Below are positions 17,357 through 26,850 of a stretch of DNA of 64,000 bases, one piece after another. Both the position numbers and the translations under genes were made by a program. Source of the stretch: JBDTME01 sp964583795 (GTDB taxonomy: Bacteria; Patescibacteriota; Microgenomatia; UBA1400; PJMF01); assembly GCA_964583795.1 (NCBI GenBank), contig CAZOWX010000002.1:1-64000 (forward strand). Direction: 5' to 3'. The notes under the pieces were generated by a model. The model saw only the letters and a program-made list of their open reading frames with translations. It was not told the origin of the DNA and did no database searches. Position 1 is the stretch's first letter, and each line of letters begins with the position of its first letter.

Positions 17357-20300
17357 TTAAAAACACGAACCATAGTGAACTCTTTGGTCTGTATACGAGG
17401 TGTAATCTTTTTCTTTCAAAGCATGCCATAATCTCCATACATATTCACCCTGGGTAGGACATTCATTCCAAACTCTTCCATATTCATTAAACGAATTATT
17501 TCGAACTGCAAAGGCTTTGACAAAATTATCCTCATTGTCATATTGCCCATTTGCCCCAATTGCATTGAGCAACCGACAAGCAGCATCAGCTGCAGCATAT
17601 ACGTTTGTTGGGCTACAAGTGGTTTCTGACGCCGGATTACGACAATCAAAGTGGTCTCCATCTTGCGATACGAAATTTGAAGTTGCCGGTGGTTTTGTAT
17701 AAAACGCAATTTTCCAAGCATCGTACACCCAATTTAATGCAGTAAATTGCCAAACACCTCGAGCAGAAGCATAGTTGGGATTCTGATGGTTAGTGTATGA
17801 TTGGCTCTCACTGTGGGCCGTCGCAATCACCAAATATGGATCACACCCATGCTTCGCTCCCGCCGCATTAGCAGCATCAACAACAAGCTGAGGCGGAATC
17901 GTAAAATTAAGATAGCTATCATTCCAATATTGAATACGAAACTCTTCAAATCCAGTTGCTGGAGCACCTAAATCAGTATTCGACGGAATACTATTATCCC
18001 CAATTGCCTGCCCTCGGCTCTGGCAGTGCAATAAAAAGTCCTCAGTATTTTTCTTTGGGTCAGTCACTGCTCTGGCACACTCCAACAGATTCTGACCAGC
18101 CGATGAAACTTGCTGGACTACAGCTCTCGTCGAGTGGTTGAAAATTTTCGCTAGCCAGGGAATTCTGGCACTAACTTGCGGAGGCTCTTGACTCAGGTAA
18201 ATCTCATCGCGTACTTCTTTTGGTTGGTACACCACATGCGTCTCTCCATCGACAGTAACTTCAGTGGGTTCATTGTACCCAACAATGTCCGGGTCACTGG
18301 CTAGGGAACTGCCAAAAATAGACTCAAACGTTGTTAAGTAATCACCGTCATCTTGAAACTGCCCTGATTGCTGCGCTTGTGCAAACAAAGCATCAAACGC
18401 TTCTGCCACATACTTGGTGCGAAATCCATGTGGTGTCACATTGTAAATCACAGTTTGTGGCTGAGGAGTGCGGTTTCCCACCACGCTATTCCCTTTATCT
18501 CGGTACTCTTGAATCTTGATCTTGTTTTCTGCACTGCTAATCGGTTTTCCACCTTTCATAGCAGCCGCTTGATCAGGATCAGTATCGTTGGGCGCGAGTT
18601 GAGAACCAATCCGTGAGCCGGACTCAGCGTCTTCTGTTATCGGATGCGTACACGCATCGGTGAGCTGCGCTTGTGCATACGCGTTGATAAAGTTAATCAA
18701 ACCTTTTTCAAGTGGGCGGTTGCATTCGGGATCAAAACAGCGAATAACTGGAATTGGTGAAGGATCATCACTTGCAGCTTGCAAGTTGGTTCTATTTTGA
18801 TCCCACACTTTCTTTACATCGAGTTGTACTTGTTGGGGCGTAAAAACATTTACTGTGCGAGTGATTACATCATCCACTGCCCCAGGTTCTCCCTCTTTAA
18901 AGTCAGTAATGGTATCGGGAACGTGGTACACCAAAAAATCCACAACATGGTCACTTTGCTCGTTAATAGCGACACCTGGACGAATTTGCTGGCTAGGATT
19001 ATCAGGAGAGATCGCGTGTTTGGTCGCATCTTTATCAATTTCAGTCACTAACACCAAAAATGCTGGCCGATAGGCAGTCTCCTGGTACAAATCCACTCGG
19101 GACATCTCGTTTGCAAGTCTTTGCTCTTGTTCGGATGGCGCTTGCCCCTCCTCTTGCGGTTGAAACACGTTTTTACAAATATCCGGGTGTGCACTCACTT
19201 CACCCGCCAACTGTCCATACGTTTTTTCTGTCCCATAAATTTTACGTGTCGTGAGGGCACAATCACCACTTGGGTCAGCTTCTTTGCAAATATCGACCGA
19301 AGCCTTGAGCACTTCTTGCTCAGCCAAACACAACGAGTACAAAGAAGATAGCTTGTAAAACGGCCCCTGGTGAAGACCGTTGATCTCATCTGGCGTTTGA
19401 TTCAGATACTCCCCTTGTCCTCCTGGAGTATGCAGAGACGGATTGTTCGCACCAAACCACTGTTCAACCGACTCAAATCGATTGGTGAATTCTCGTTTTT
19501 TCTGATCGTTAGTCAAAGAGTAATCGTATGCTCGCCATTTGACCTCATTCTCGTTTCTCAGTACTCCAAAGATGCGGTTGACACCAGTGCTAGAAACACC
19601 AAATGTGGCACTTGGTTCAAACAAACAGGCAGTAGAATCAATGGCGTTTCGACAACTTTCTCGTTGATAAAAAATCAATCGCTCGATCGTCCCGGAACCA
19701 CCATTTCTCGTTTGATAATCCGCTGGATTCGAACACGTCATCGAGTAATCACTGAGCAACTTGTTGGTAATATCATCTGCACTCGAGCTAACCGAGTAAA
19801 ACGGATAAATAAAACGCTTGTAGTAATCGCCAGCTGGGGGAAGTCCGGTATGCCCAGTACTTTTGTCACACGTTGCCGGATCGATCTCATTTCCTTGCGC
19901 GTCGTAAATTTTCCCGTTGATGTAATACAGCCAGGAATCACTGGCACTGTCACATTTATTGGGGACCAAGGTCGTAGCAATCTTCCCATCAGGAGGAGTG
20001 TGTGATTTGTAAAAAGTCAGATGCTGTTGCAGCGATTTCGCTGGATCTGGACCATACTCAGTGAACGCCGCCACATTGGCGCCATTGTTTGGGTAATTTT
20101 TATAGCTATCCAACCCACTGGTTCCTAATTCATACACATTCGCAACAACGGTGCCTCCATAAACCCCAGACTCTGTTATGAACGTCGAAAAATCAGGATA
20201 GACACTATTATACATATCGAGCGGAGCTGGCACCGGAGTGTATTTGGCAGTTGCAGCCGCATTTTTGAAAGTGGTGAAAAACCCACCATACTCTCTCGCT

Positions 20301-20779
20301 GCGGTTGTCGTCTGATCGGGACAAGCAGTTGAACACAACTTCCACTCTTTATCGAGGTTGTTCACTTCATTGCCAAATACAACCAAAGTCCCTGGTTTAA
20401 TGGCTGAATTATTGAGCTTTTCAGCAATTGCGGAAGCAGTACCACTGTTTAAACTCGCATTGTGATCGACACCGACAATGCGCACAATCTTGGTTAGCCC
20501 ATCTGAAGCATTTAAGACGCTATTAATTTGATCTGCGGTATCATTGATACCTATCATCACAGTAATAGTCGTACCACCTTTATTTTTGACCAACTCGGCA
20601 ATTTTGATGTTATTGCCGTAGTCAAAAAACCCCGCATGTGTCCCTATTGCAGTGTTTGAACTCGAGGTATTTTGTTGGGCATTGGAAAAAAGCGGAAAAC
20701 CCAGCGAACCAACAACTCTCACCACAGCCACAACTCCCAGAAGTACCACTAACGCAGTAATCAAACCGTTTCTCCGCAT
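17357..20779 (-). CDS. Large envelope protein with lysozyme-like C-terminal domain
   Basis: About 1140 residues. It starts MRRNGLITALVVLLGVVAVV, a membrane anchor or signal segment. The N-terminal half resembles a glycoside-hydrolase-like barrel region (TLVVFGNEVNN, FITESGVYGG). The C-terminus has DPYLVIATAHSESQSYTNHQ and SARGVWQFTALNW, the Glu and GxWQF pattern of lytic transglycosylase/lysozyme-like domains. The middle is Cys-containing and unassigned. Beside the T4SS-pilin-like genes it could open peptidoglycan for a pilus or secretion channel (inference). TATAAT lies exactly 6 nt before the ATG at 20779. An in-frame upstream extension would translate a cccaata heptad array, so I reject it. 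Confidence 0.75.
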   Translation of the reverse strand: MRRNGLITALVVLLGVVAVVRVVGSLGFPLFSNAQQNTSSSNTAIGTHAGFFDYGNNIKIAELVKNKGGTTITVMIGINDTADQINSVLNASDGLTKIVRIVGVDHNASLNSGTASAIAEKLNNSAIKPGTLVVFGNEVNNLDKEWKLCSTACPDQTTTAAREYGGFFTTFKNAAATAKYTPVPAPLDMYNSVYPDFSTFITESGVYGGTVVANVYELGTSGLDSYKNYPNNGANVAAFTEYGPDPAKSLQQHLTFYKSHTPPDGKIATTLVPNKCDSASDSWLYYINGKIYDAQGNEIDPATCDKSTGHTGLPPAGDYYKRFIYPFYSVSSSADDITNKLLSDYSMTCSNPADYQTRNGGSGTIERLIFYQRESCRNAIDSTACLFEPSATFGVSSTGVNRIFGVLRNENEVKWRAYDYSLTNDQKKREFTNRFESVEQWFGANNPSLHTPGGQGEYLNQTPDEINGLHQGPFYKLSSLYSLCLAEQEVLKASVDICKEADPSGDCALTTRKIYGTEKTYGQLAGEVSAHPDICKNVFQPQEEGQAPSEQEQRLANEMSRVDLYQETAYRPAFLVLVTEIDKDATKHAISPDNPSQQIRPGVAINEQSDHVVDFLVYHVPDTITDFKEGEPGAVDDVITRTVNVFTPQQVQLDVKKVWDQNRTNLQAASDDPSPIPVIRCFDPECNRPLEKGLINFINAYAQAQLTDACTHPITEDAESGSRIGSQLAPNDTDPDQAAAMKGGKPISSAENKIKIQEYRDKGNSVVGNRTPQPQTVIYNVTPHGFRTKYVAEAFDALFAQAQQSGQFQDDGDYLTTFESIFGSSLASDPDIVGYNEPTEVTVDGETHVVYQPKEVRDEIYLSQEPPQVSARIPWLAKIFNHSTRAVVQQVSSAGQNLLECARAVTDPKKNTEDFLLHCQSRGQAIGDNSIPSNTDLGAPATGFEEFRIQYWNDSYLNFTIPPQLVVDAANAAGAKHGCDPYLVIATAHSESQSYTNHQNPNYASARGVWQFTALNWVYDAWKIAFYTKPPATSNFVSQDGDHFDCRNPASETTCSPTNVYAAADAACRLLNAIGANGQYDNEDNFVKAFAVRNNSFNEYGRVWNECPTQGEYVWRLWHALKEKDYTSYTDQRVHYGSCF

Positions 20780-20863
20780 GGCTATATTATACGATAGGGG
20801 GGAAGAAGTTGGGAGTCGGAAGTTGATTTGTTGATTAGACTTGTTCATCAGGATACGGTAGTT

Positions 20864-20904
20864 ACCCAGTACCCAGTACCCAATACCCAATACCCAATAC
20901 CCAA
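20864..20904. repeat. Heptad repeat (acccagt/acccaat)
   Basis: About six 7-bp units between two minus-strand genes, just left of the pilin-like gene. It sits outside coding sequence if the start of the large envelope protein is 20779. Confidence 0.9.
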
Positions 20905-20906
20905 AT

Positions 20907-21356
20907 CTAACACACCCCACCGAAACAGATGTCAAAGATTTTGATGGTACTTACTCCAGTAAATCTGGCAATGAAGTCTAATATAATCCAAGAACTTAGT
21001 GAGACAATCAACCCAATAATGGCATACGTCAAAGTGTTTTTCCCGCCTTCCACTCCTTTTGAGTTGCCTCCGGAGAGTAAATACTGGAACGAACCAACGA
21101 TCATCATCACAAATCCAGCAAATCCAATCCCACTGATCGCCACGGCCAAAACATTTCCCACTATTCCCTCGATAGCATGGATGGTAAGGACTCCACCTTC
21201 GTCTACACCTTGAGTTTCAGGATTATCAACGCTCACATACCCCTTGTTCGGGTCATCAAGTGGTTTTATTTGTTGGGCATTTGCTTGAGTCGGGGCACCA
21301 ACAACGAACACCATCATCCCTACAATGAGCACAAGTTTGTATATCGATTTGAACAT
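20907..21356 (-). CDS. T4SS-pilin-like membrane protein
   Basis: A 149-residue protein with signal peptide MFKSIYKLVLIVGMMVFVVG...ANAQ, then two hydrophobic helices separated by QYLLSGGNSKGVEGGKNTL, the SGG-x-KG pattern of TrbC/VirB2-like pilins that are frequent in CPR genomes, and a C-terminal CFGGVC. The ATG at 21356 was chosen because TATAAT lies 6 nt upstream and actually within a possible longer reading frame. It is separated from the six tandem paralogues at 24409-26825 by two GT-C genes on the other strand. Confidence 0.8.
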   Translation of the reverse strand: MFKSIYKLVLIVGMMVFVVGAPTQANAQQIKPLDDPNKGYVSVDNPETQGVDEGGVLTIHAIEGIVGNVLAVAISGIGFAGFVMMIVGSFQYLLSGGNSKGVEGGKNTLTYAIIGLIVSLSSWIILDFIARFTGVSTIKIFDICFGGVC

Positions 21357-21411
21357 AATGGAATTATAATACACAAAAGCCTTGAAGCGAAATACCCCTC
21401 TTTAAAAAAGC

Positions 21412-22629
21412 ATGACCCCTACACAAATTCACCATATATTGCCATTTTTGAAAGGACTGAAGTCCGATCGTGTATTTATTAAATCATTTATTTTTTTTGT
21501 GTTGCTCAACACGGGAATTTATCTCAATATAGTAACCTTCCATTCAATTATTCCTCATGGAGATTCTACAGCTCAAATGCATCACTTTTTACTTGACTAC
21601 AGAGCTACGCACACACCATTTAGCCTACTACGATCACTTAATCAAACAGATGCCCAATGGTACATAGGCATTGCTACTCATGGATATCCAACTCCCCCTA
21701 ATAATATTTACGACTTCACAGACACAAGCAAATTTAGCAGTTTGGCATTCGCTTTTTTTCCAGTTTTCCCGCTTCTGATCGCTCTCGTTAACTTAGCGGT
21801 ACATAACATAGAGCTCTCTGCTTTTATCTTGAATAGTCTCTTTTTGATTGCTGGTTTTGTGAGTCTTTATGGATTGATTCGAACATTTGGATACAGCGCA
21901 ATAATCAGCGCAAAAACCTGTCTGTTTTTCTTCTTTTATCCTTTTTCATTTTATTTTCGAAGTTACTTTACTGAACCGCTCTTCTTATTACTGCTCATTT
22001 GGTTCTACTATTTTTTTACTCAAAAAAAATATATCTTCGCAGCCGTTTTGCTATCGGTGCTAACCGTAACGAGAGGATCAATCATACTTTTTTTACCGTT
22101 TTTCTGGTTACTCACTTTTCAGGACACTGAAAATCTCATGAAGTCACTGGCAATTGTCACGGTTACAGTATTACCACTGGGAGCGTGGTCAATCTTTAAC
22201 TTTGCTCAAACGGGTGATCCACTGTACTTTTTACATATCAGAGATTTGTGGATTCCCTCAGATATTCCTTTTCGAAGTTCGATTATTTTTAATATCGCGG
22301 TTATCGCAAGTTTTTTTGACTTTCCCATCTTGTTCAGTACATTTAATAAAACGGATATTTTACTCATCTTTGCATATGGGTTCCTACTATTAAAGTCCAG
22401 AGAAGTAGCTTCAAAAAAAATCTGGATCTCTAATATTTTTCTTTGGCTCTCACCACTCATTTTTGCCAGTACGATGTCTTTTAACCGTTATTTGTCAGTC
22501 ATCTTCCAACCATATCTTTATATCGTCAAAAAATTTCCAGACTGGCTATTGAGTCTTACTTTTGTTTTACAATATATCATTCTCAATATTTTTGTTTTGT
22601 TCTTTATTAATGGACATTGGATTGGATAA
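21412..22629 (+). CDS. PIG-V-like GT-C mannosyltransferase
   Basis: A 405-residue polytopic membrane protein. HGDSTAQM and DAQWYIGIATHGYP near the first extracytoplasmic loop, AFAFFPVFPLLIALV, and FYPFSFYFRSYFTEPLFLLL match the PIG-V (Mannosyl_trans2) family, which transfers mannose from a polyprenyl phosphate carrier. The exact donor and acceptor here are unknown. It overlaps closely with the next GT-C gene (2 bp apart), so the two are probably co-transcribed and may act on the same glycan. Confidence 0.8.
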   Translation: MTPTQIHHILPFLKGLKSDRVFIKSFIFFVLLNTGIYLNIVTFHSIIPHGDSTAQMHHFLLDYRATHTPFSLLRSLNQTDAQWYIGIATHGYPTPPNNIYDFTDTSKFSSLAFAFFPVFPLLIALVNLAVHNIELSAFILNSLFLIAGFVSLYGLIRTFGYSAIISAKTCLFFFFYPFSFYFRSYFTEPLFLLLLIWFYYFFTQKKYIFAAVLLSVLTVTRGSIILFLPFFWLLTFQDTENLMKSLAIVTVTVLPLGAWSIFNFAQTGDPLYFLHIRDLWIPSDIPFRSSIIFNIAVIASFFDFPILFSTFNKTDILLIFAYGFLLLKSREVASKKIWISNIFLWLSPLIFASTMSFNRYLSVIFQPYLYIVKKFPDWLLSLTFVLQYIILNIFVLFFINGHWIG

Positions 22630-22631
22630 TT

Positions 22632-24230
22632 ATGAATTATTTTCAAAAATTAGCGCTAATAATCCTCAATCACATCCATGAGAGCTTTTCTCAAATGTGG
22701 TTTGACTTCTCAAAAACCAGGATTTTTTGTTTCGGAATTGATTTCTTACCCGTTTGGATTTTACTCTTCAATCTTATTTTTCACTTGCTCATTACCATTA
22801 ACATTGCCAGTCTCAACTATGATGAGTTTATTTTACTTTCCATTAGCAAACAACCCACGCACGAGTTCTTTAACACCATACAAGCTGAGCCACATCCTCT
22901 AGGATTCTACTTATTATTGCGATTGTTTCAACTCACTCACTTCAGCACATCACAAATAAGAATTATCCTTACTGCGTTTTTTCACAGCGTGTTACTGTTT
23001 ACAACAATTTTCGCCTACAAATCAAAACTCATTGAAAAATTCAATGCAAAGCTTGGTCTTTCCTTAGTTTTTACTTCGTTTGTCATCTTTCAGGTTGGTA
23101 TACAAGTTAAACAAGACGTCGTTTCATTTCCTCTCTTTTTCGTGTTTTTTGTCTCCTCATTTTGTTTGGCTTTTCTGAAAACAAGACATCCACAGGTACT
23201 CAAAAGTGTCTCTTTTTTCTCAGTTACTTTGCTTTTATTTTTTAGTTATATCTACTTATTATTCTCAAGCATTACCATACTATTGTTCCTAGTTTTTGCA
23301 ATGAAAAAAAAGGCCGCTAATGGAACGTTTTTTTTCTGTACACTCATTGTTTTAACAATAAGTTCATTGTTCTATTTTTATGCTTACGGTCATTATCAGA
23401 TTGAAAATAATTACTTGCAAAAAAATCGATTTTTGTGGACACAAACAGTTCCTAATAGTTTTATAGCAGGAATTCCTGGTTCAATCGCAGGAGCGCAACT
23501 TGACGGCCCTATCGGAGATGCTTTTACGATCATCTTTATTGTCTTGTTTTTTACTGCAATCAAGCAAAATCGGAAATCATCAGAAACTGCACACAGATGG
23601 GTTTTGGCAGCCTTTCTCATTTTTCTCTTGACGACCTCGTTTTCACGATTGTTTGTTCAGGACCGATACAGTGTCCCAGTATTTATGGTGTTTATGTTTA
23701 TTTGTGGATCAGTGGTCGGGATTAAGTTACGTCAATCATTGATCTGGATACTTCTTTTCGTGCTTTACATTCGTTCGGCAACTGTTATTTTATCAGCTTC
23801 AGATAACACTCGTTCGTTTGAAACACTTGCACGTGTTTTATCAGAAGTATCTCAAAATCAAAAAACAGGGTTACTGTCTAACTTGCCCGGCGGAGGTTTA
23901 TATCTCAAAGTTCGATTTGCACCAAAACTACCGCAGATTATTCCACTTAGCACTTCAAAAAACTCGGCACTCATCCCAAAACCAATATTTAATCATCAAT
24001 ATTTAAGCGAGTCAGCTGAAAGCATAGAAAAAACCAGTTCTGACCTCCAGGCTGACTTTCGATCGCTTCAATTTTCTCAGTTTGTGCTAGTTGACTCATA
24101 CAGCAGTGCCTACAGCTTTTATGACCCTGAACACCGAACTAAATCTGCTCTCGCTAGTATGTGTACTAAAAACGATGAACTCGTCCAGTTTAATTCAGTT
24201 GACGTAGTTTTGTTTTCTGATTGTCAATAA
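22632..24230 (+). CDS. GT-C family glycosyltransferase, membrane
   Basis: A 532-residue polytopic protein, with an early loop SLNYDEFILLSI carrying the acidic pair of GT-C enzymes and AEPHPLGFYLLLRLFQL next, like ArnT/PMT-type glycosyltransferases. About ten helices are seen, then a soluble C-terminal ~130 residues. I use the ATG at 22632; a TTG at 22617 would overlap the previous gene. Specificity unknown. Confidence 0.78.
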   Translation: MNYFQKLALIILNHIHESFSQMWFDFSKTRIFCFGIDFLPVWILLFNLIFHLLITINIASLNYDEFILLSISKQPTHEFFNTIQAEPHPLGFYLLLRLFQLTHFSTSQIRIILTAFFHSVLLFTTIFAYKSKLIEKFNAKLGLSLVFTSFVIFQVGIQVKQDVVSFPLFFVFFVSSFCLAFLKTRHPQVLKSVSFFSVTLLLFFSYIYLLFSSITILLFLVFAMKKKAANGTFFFCTLIVLTISSLFYFYAYGHYQIENNYLQKNRFLWTQTVPNSFIAGIPGSIAGAQLDGPIGDAFTIIFIVLFFTAIKQNRKSSETAHRWVLAAFLIFLLTTSFSRLFVQDRYSVPVFMVFMFICGSVVGIKLRQSLIWILLFVLYIRSATVILSASDNTRSFETLARVLSEVSQNQKTGLLSNLPGGGLYLKVRFAPKLPQIIPLSTSKNSALIPKPIFNHQYLSESAESIEKTSSDLQADFRSLQFSQFVLVDSYSSAYSFYDPEHRTKSALASMCTKNDELVQFNSVDVVLFSDCQ

Positions 24231-24354
24231 GCTCATTGTTAAAGCAAATAAAGTTGATACAGTTTCACTGCATAAACAGAGCTGCATAGTGTCTATGATA
24301 GGCATTATTAAACTGTTCAATTTATCTAATACTTCTTAAAAAGATCTACCATGT

Positions 24355-24383
24355 AAACAAAAACCCCCTCTTTTGAGGGGGTT
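24355..24383 (-). terminator. Rho-independent terminator after the pilin-like array
   Basis: Perfect 9-bp stem AACCCCCTC/GAGGGGGTT with a 4-nt loop (24362-24383), followed on the minus strand by a T-rich run. It sits 26 bp past the stop of the last pilin-like gene and would end that operon's transcript. The rest of the gap 24231-24408 holds nothing recognisable. Confidence 0.85.
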
Positions 24384-24408
24384 GGATTTCAAAATCGAAC
24401 AGAAAAAC

Positions 24409-24810
24409 TTATTCAAACGCCTTTGGTATAGCAAAGTTGCCTTTAAATGGATCGTCCACACCCAAGAAAGAGATCACCAACAAGAAGATTGCATACGAGG
24501 CAGCAACCACAGCTAAACCAATTACTGCAGCAGTGATTTTATTTCTTGCCTCTTCAGTCTTGCCTTTATCGCCGCCTGAAGTAATCCATTGAATTCCACC
24601 CCAAACCAAGTAAGCAAATACGAGCAAAGCAGCGACAAACATCACCATATTGAGTAAACCGGTAATCAATTTTCCAAAATCCTGAATCTTAAAACCACCT
24701 TTACTTAAATCAATTGAAATTGACTCAACTTGTGCAAAAGCTGTAGTAACAGCAGTCAAACTGCTAGCAGCCACCGAAGTCAGGGCGATTACTTTTTTGG
24801 GCAAATTCAT
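24409..24810 (-). CDS. T4SS-pilin-like membrane protein
   Basis: 133 residues: signal peptide (MNLPKKVIALTSVAASSL...AFAQ), helix 1 NMVMFVAALLVFAYLVWGG, the hinge WITSGGDKGKTEEARNKIT, and helix 2 AAVIGLAVVAASYAIFLLV. This is the TrbC/VirB2-like T4SS-pilin pattern. It is the last gene of the array and the only one of the six with a clear cleavable signal, so it could be the main secreted subunit (inference). A GAAAGG ribosome-binding site precedes the ATG. Confidence 0.83.
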   Translation of the reverse strand: MNLPKKVIALTSVAASSLTAVTTAFAQVESISIDLSKGGFKIQDFGKLITGLLNMVMFVAALLVFAYLVWGGIQWITSGGDKGKTEEARNKITAAVIGLAVVAASYAIFLLVISFLGVDDPFKGNFAIPKAFE

Positions 24811-24917
24811 ATATACCTTTCATTCACCATGTTTATGGATAAACGATTATTGTAAATATCTGAGCTTCTCTAGCTTATATTTTACCCTGTACGACTTCAA
24901 GAGTCAAATTGAACAAA

Positions 24918-25295
24918 CTATTCTTCAGGGATACAAAGAGCGCCCCTACAGTTAGGTGGTGCAACACGAGTCGCAGGCGCATTCACAACATTAATCCCCA
25001 AAAAAGTCTGAAGTATCATGAAAATAGCCCCGACGCTTGCCAAAACAGCTAAGCCAATCATGGCGTGGGTAATTTTCTTACGAGCTGACTCCACCTTTCC
25101 AGTGTCACCTTGAGACATGATCCAATCAACTGCGCCCCATAGCATGTAAAAGAACGCCAAAATAGCAGCAAAAACCAGCAGACCTCGCATGAATCCCTCG
25201 ACCGTCGGTCCAAATTGATTTAATGGCGAAATCTCTCCCACTCTACTTTCAATGTTAATCGTCGCTGGCGATTGTAAGAGCATTTGAAAAAACAT
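24918..25295 (-). CDS. T4SS-pilin-like membrane protein
   Basis: 125 residues with helix 1 GLLVFAAILAFFYMLWGAVD, hinge WIMSQGDTGKVESARKKIT, and helix 2 AMIGLAVLASVGAIFMILQ, then a Cys-containing tail (PPNCRGALCIPEE). The two tail cysteines may form a disulfide outside the membrane. Member of the tandem pilin-like array. Confidence 0.82.
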   Translation of the reverse strand: MFFQMLLQSPATINIESRVGEISPLNQFGPTVEGFMRGLLVFAAILAFFYMLWGAVDWIMSQGDTGKVESARKKITHAMIGLAVLASVGAIFMILQTFLGINVVNAPATRVAPPNCRGALCIPEE

Positions 25296-25310
25296 AAAAG
25301 ACTCTCTTTG

Positions 25311-25667
25311 TTAACAGGTGATACCTGGTCCTGGGATACAAATATTGAGTAAATTCAGCCCAAACAACGAACCAACTAGCTGAACAATTGCCACGGAAGC
25401 GGCAAGAATCGCCAATCCCACCACAGCTCCAGTCATTTTCTTGCGTGCCGAAGAAACTTTCCCCTCTTCCCCGCCGGCCATAATCCAATCAAGAGCCCCC
25501 CAAAGTAAAAACAAAAGGGCGACCAAATTTCCTACCATGATCAATGCTCGCCATAGCAAAACAATATAGTTTGTCAAAGCAGCTGTTCCATCTCCGGCTC
25601 TACCTCCGTACCCAGGCGTCAAAACCGGATTATGAATTTGAGTAAGTAGTGTCAATAAAGGTAACAT
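25311..25667 (-). CDS. T4SS-pilin-like membrane protein
   Basis: 118 residues from the ATG at 25667, which has GGAG 6 nt upstream and starts just 3 bp past the stop region of the previous gene. Helix 1 ALIMVGNLVALLFLLWGAL, hinge WIMAGGEEGKVSSARKKMT, helix 2 AVVGLAILAASVAIVQLVG, tail LNICIPGPGITC with two cysteines. A longer in-frame start would overlap the upstream gene. Member of the array. Confidence 0.82.
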   Translation of the reverse strand: MLPLLTLLTQIHNPVLTPGYGGRAGDGTAALTNYIVLLWRALIMVGNLVALLFLLWGALDWIMAGGEEGKVSSARKKMTGAVVGLAILAASVAIVQLVGSLFGLNLLNICIPGPGITC

Positions 25668-25669
25668 CG

Positions 25670-26095
25670 TTACTCCACAATAACAGGGGCCCCACCCACA
25701 CCAGGACATCCTGACACAGGGTTTAATATACTTAACATATTGCCAGGATTAAGAATATCCAAACCGACAACTGTTCCCACGACAGCAATTACGCCATAGG
25801 CCACAATGACAATGATTAAACCGATTGCTCCATTCGTCATTTGCTTCTTCGCGCTATCAACCTTTCCACTATCGCCACCAGCCAACGCCCACTGCAACCC
25901 ACCAAACACAAAGTAAAGCAAGAACGCTAGTCCCGCAATCACTGTCAAAAATCCAATAATTAAGGAAATAATATCATTAAAGTTTGTCAATGCCTTGGTG
26001 CCACACTCACCAACAGTAGCATCGGTTTTAAAAAATCCAGAGCCGGGCACTTTAAACCCATCTCCAAACTGTGCTATTAAGTTAAGTATCATCAT
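25670..26095 (-). CDS. T4SS-pilin-like membrane protein
   Basis: 141 residues: N-terminal extracellular stretch with one Cys, helix 1 IIGFLTVIAGLAFLLYFVFGG, hinge WALAGGDSGKVDSAKKQMT, helix 2 AIGLIIVIVAYGVIAVVGT and a tail with one Cys. Same fold pattern as its neighbours. Start could be either of two adjacent ATGs at 26095/26092. Confidence 0.82.
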   Translation of the reverse strand: MMILNLIAQFGDGFKVPGSGFFKTDATVGECGTKALTNFNDIISLIIGFLTVIAGLAFLLYFVFGGLQWALAGGDSGKVDSAKKQMTNGAIGLIIVIVAYGVIAVVGTVVGLDILNPGNMLSILNPVSGCPGVGGAPVIVE

Positions 26096-26107
26096 ACGAT
26101 AATAGTG

Positions 26108-26479
26108 CTATACCCCAGTGAGTTTGGGGTTGAGTATGTAAGTCGCATCACCAAAGAAAATCAAACCAATAATCGCTGCAATCGTAAAGGCACTCACAAT
26201 AATTAGCAGCCCAATCAAGCTCATGTAAATACTTTGCCAGGCGGTTTCCACAGCCTTAACATCATTTGAGGAAGTAATGTACTTAAAGCCAGCGAGTACC
26301 AAGTTAAAAAGTGCCCAAATGCCCGCAATGACAGTAATCAGCTTAATCATATTTGAAGCAAAAATAATGATCCCAATTTCACCCGGCGCTACTAAACCTT
26401 GATACTTTGCAACTCCCGGAGGAGGACTAATTTTCCCCCAAGGAGATGCTTGCGCTAGTAGTGTCGAAAACAAAGTCAT
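26108..26479 (-). CDS. T4SS-pilin-like membrane protein
   Basis: 123 residues. Helix 1 NMIKLITVIAGIWALFNLVLAG, a variant hinge FKYITSSNDVKAVETAWQSI that lacks the usual GG and KG, and helix 2 MSLIGLLIIVSAFTIAAIIG. The most divergent member of the array, without the two tail cysteines. Spacing to both neighbours is 12-13 bp. Confidence 0.78.
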   Translation of the reverse strand: MTLFSTLLAQASPWGKISPPPGVAKYQGLVAPGEIGIIIFASNMIKLITVIAGIWALFNLVLAGFKYITSSNDVKAVETAWQSIYMSLIGLLIIVSAFTIAAIIGLIFFGDATYILNPKLTGV

Positions 26480-26492
26480 ACGCTGATTCGAT

Positions 26493-26825
26493 TTACCCGA
26501 TAATTGTTACCCCTGTAATAAATTCCACTATCTGTATAATCCAGTATGCACTAAACATTACCAAAAAACCAATGATCGCTGAGGTGATTTTCTTTTTTCC
26601 TTCTTCCACCCCTTTTGATGAATCTGATGCAATTATACTCAATCCACCCAAAATCAACAAGAAAAGCAAAAAAATTCCTGCAAACACAAATAAGTTGGTA
26701 ACCACCAAATTGACCAAGTCAGACAAGCTTTTGTATTTTTCTCCAACTGTTTTACAGTTACCGGCAGCATCACATCCCAAGACAATTGACTTTTCCAGAT
26801 CAATTTGAGCGAGTAAGTGTAACAT
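26493..26825 (-). CDS. T4SS-pilin-like membrane protein, first gene of array
   Basis: 110 residues with an N-terminal CDAAGNC pair of cysteines, helix 1 LFVFAGIFLLFLLILGGL, a hinge IIASDSSKGVEEGKKKIT and helix 2 AIIGFLVMFSAYWIIQIVE. The hinge SSKGVEEGKK is closest to that of the pilin-like gene at 20907. AAAGGTG before the ATG is a ribosome-binding site, and TATAAT at 26851-26856 marks the promoter of the operon. Confidence 0.82.
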   Translation of the reverse strand: MLHLLAQIDLEKSIVLGCDAAGNCKTVGEKYKSLSDLVNLVVTNLFVFAGIFLLFLLILGGLSIIASDSSKGVEEGKKKITSAIIGFLVMFSAYWIIQIVEFITGVTIIG

Positions 26826-26850
26826 CGGTCACCTTTATAAAGCTGTTATT

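Noticed and set aside
20780..20935. N-terminal extension of the large envelope protein
   Set aside because: Would translate the acccaat heptads (GYWVLGIGYWVLG) and precede the -10 box; the signal segment starts at 20779.
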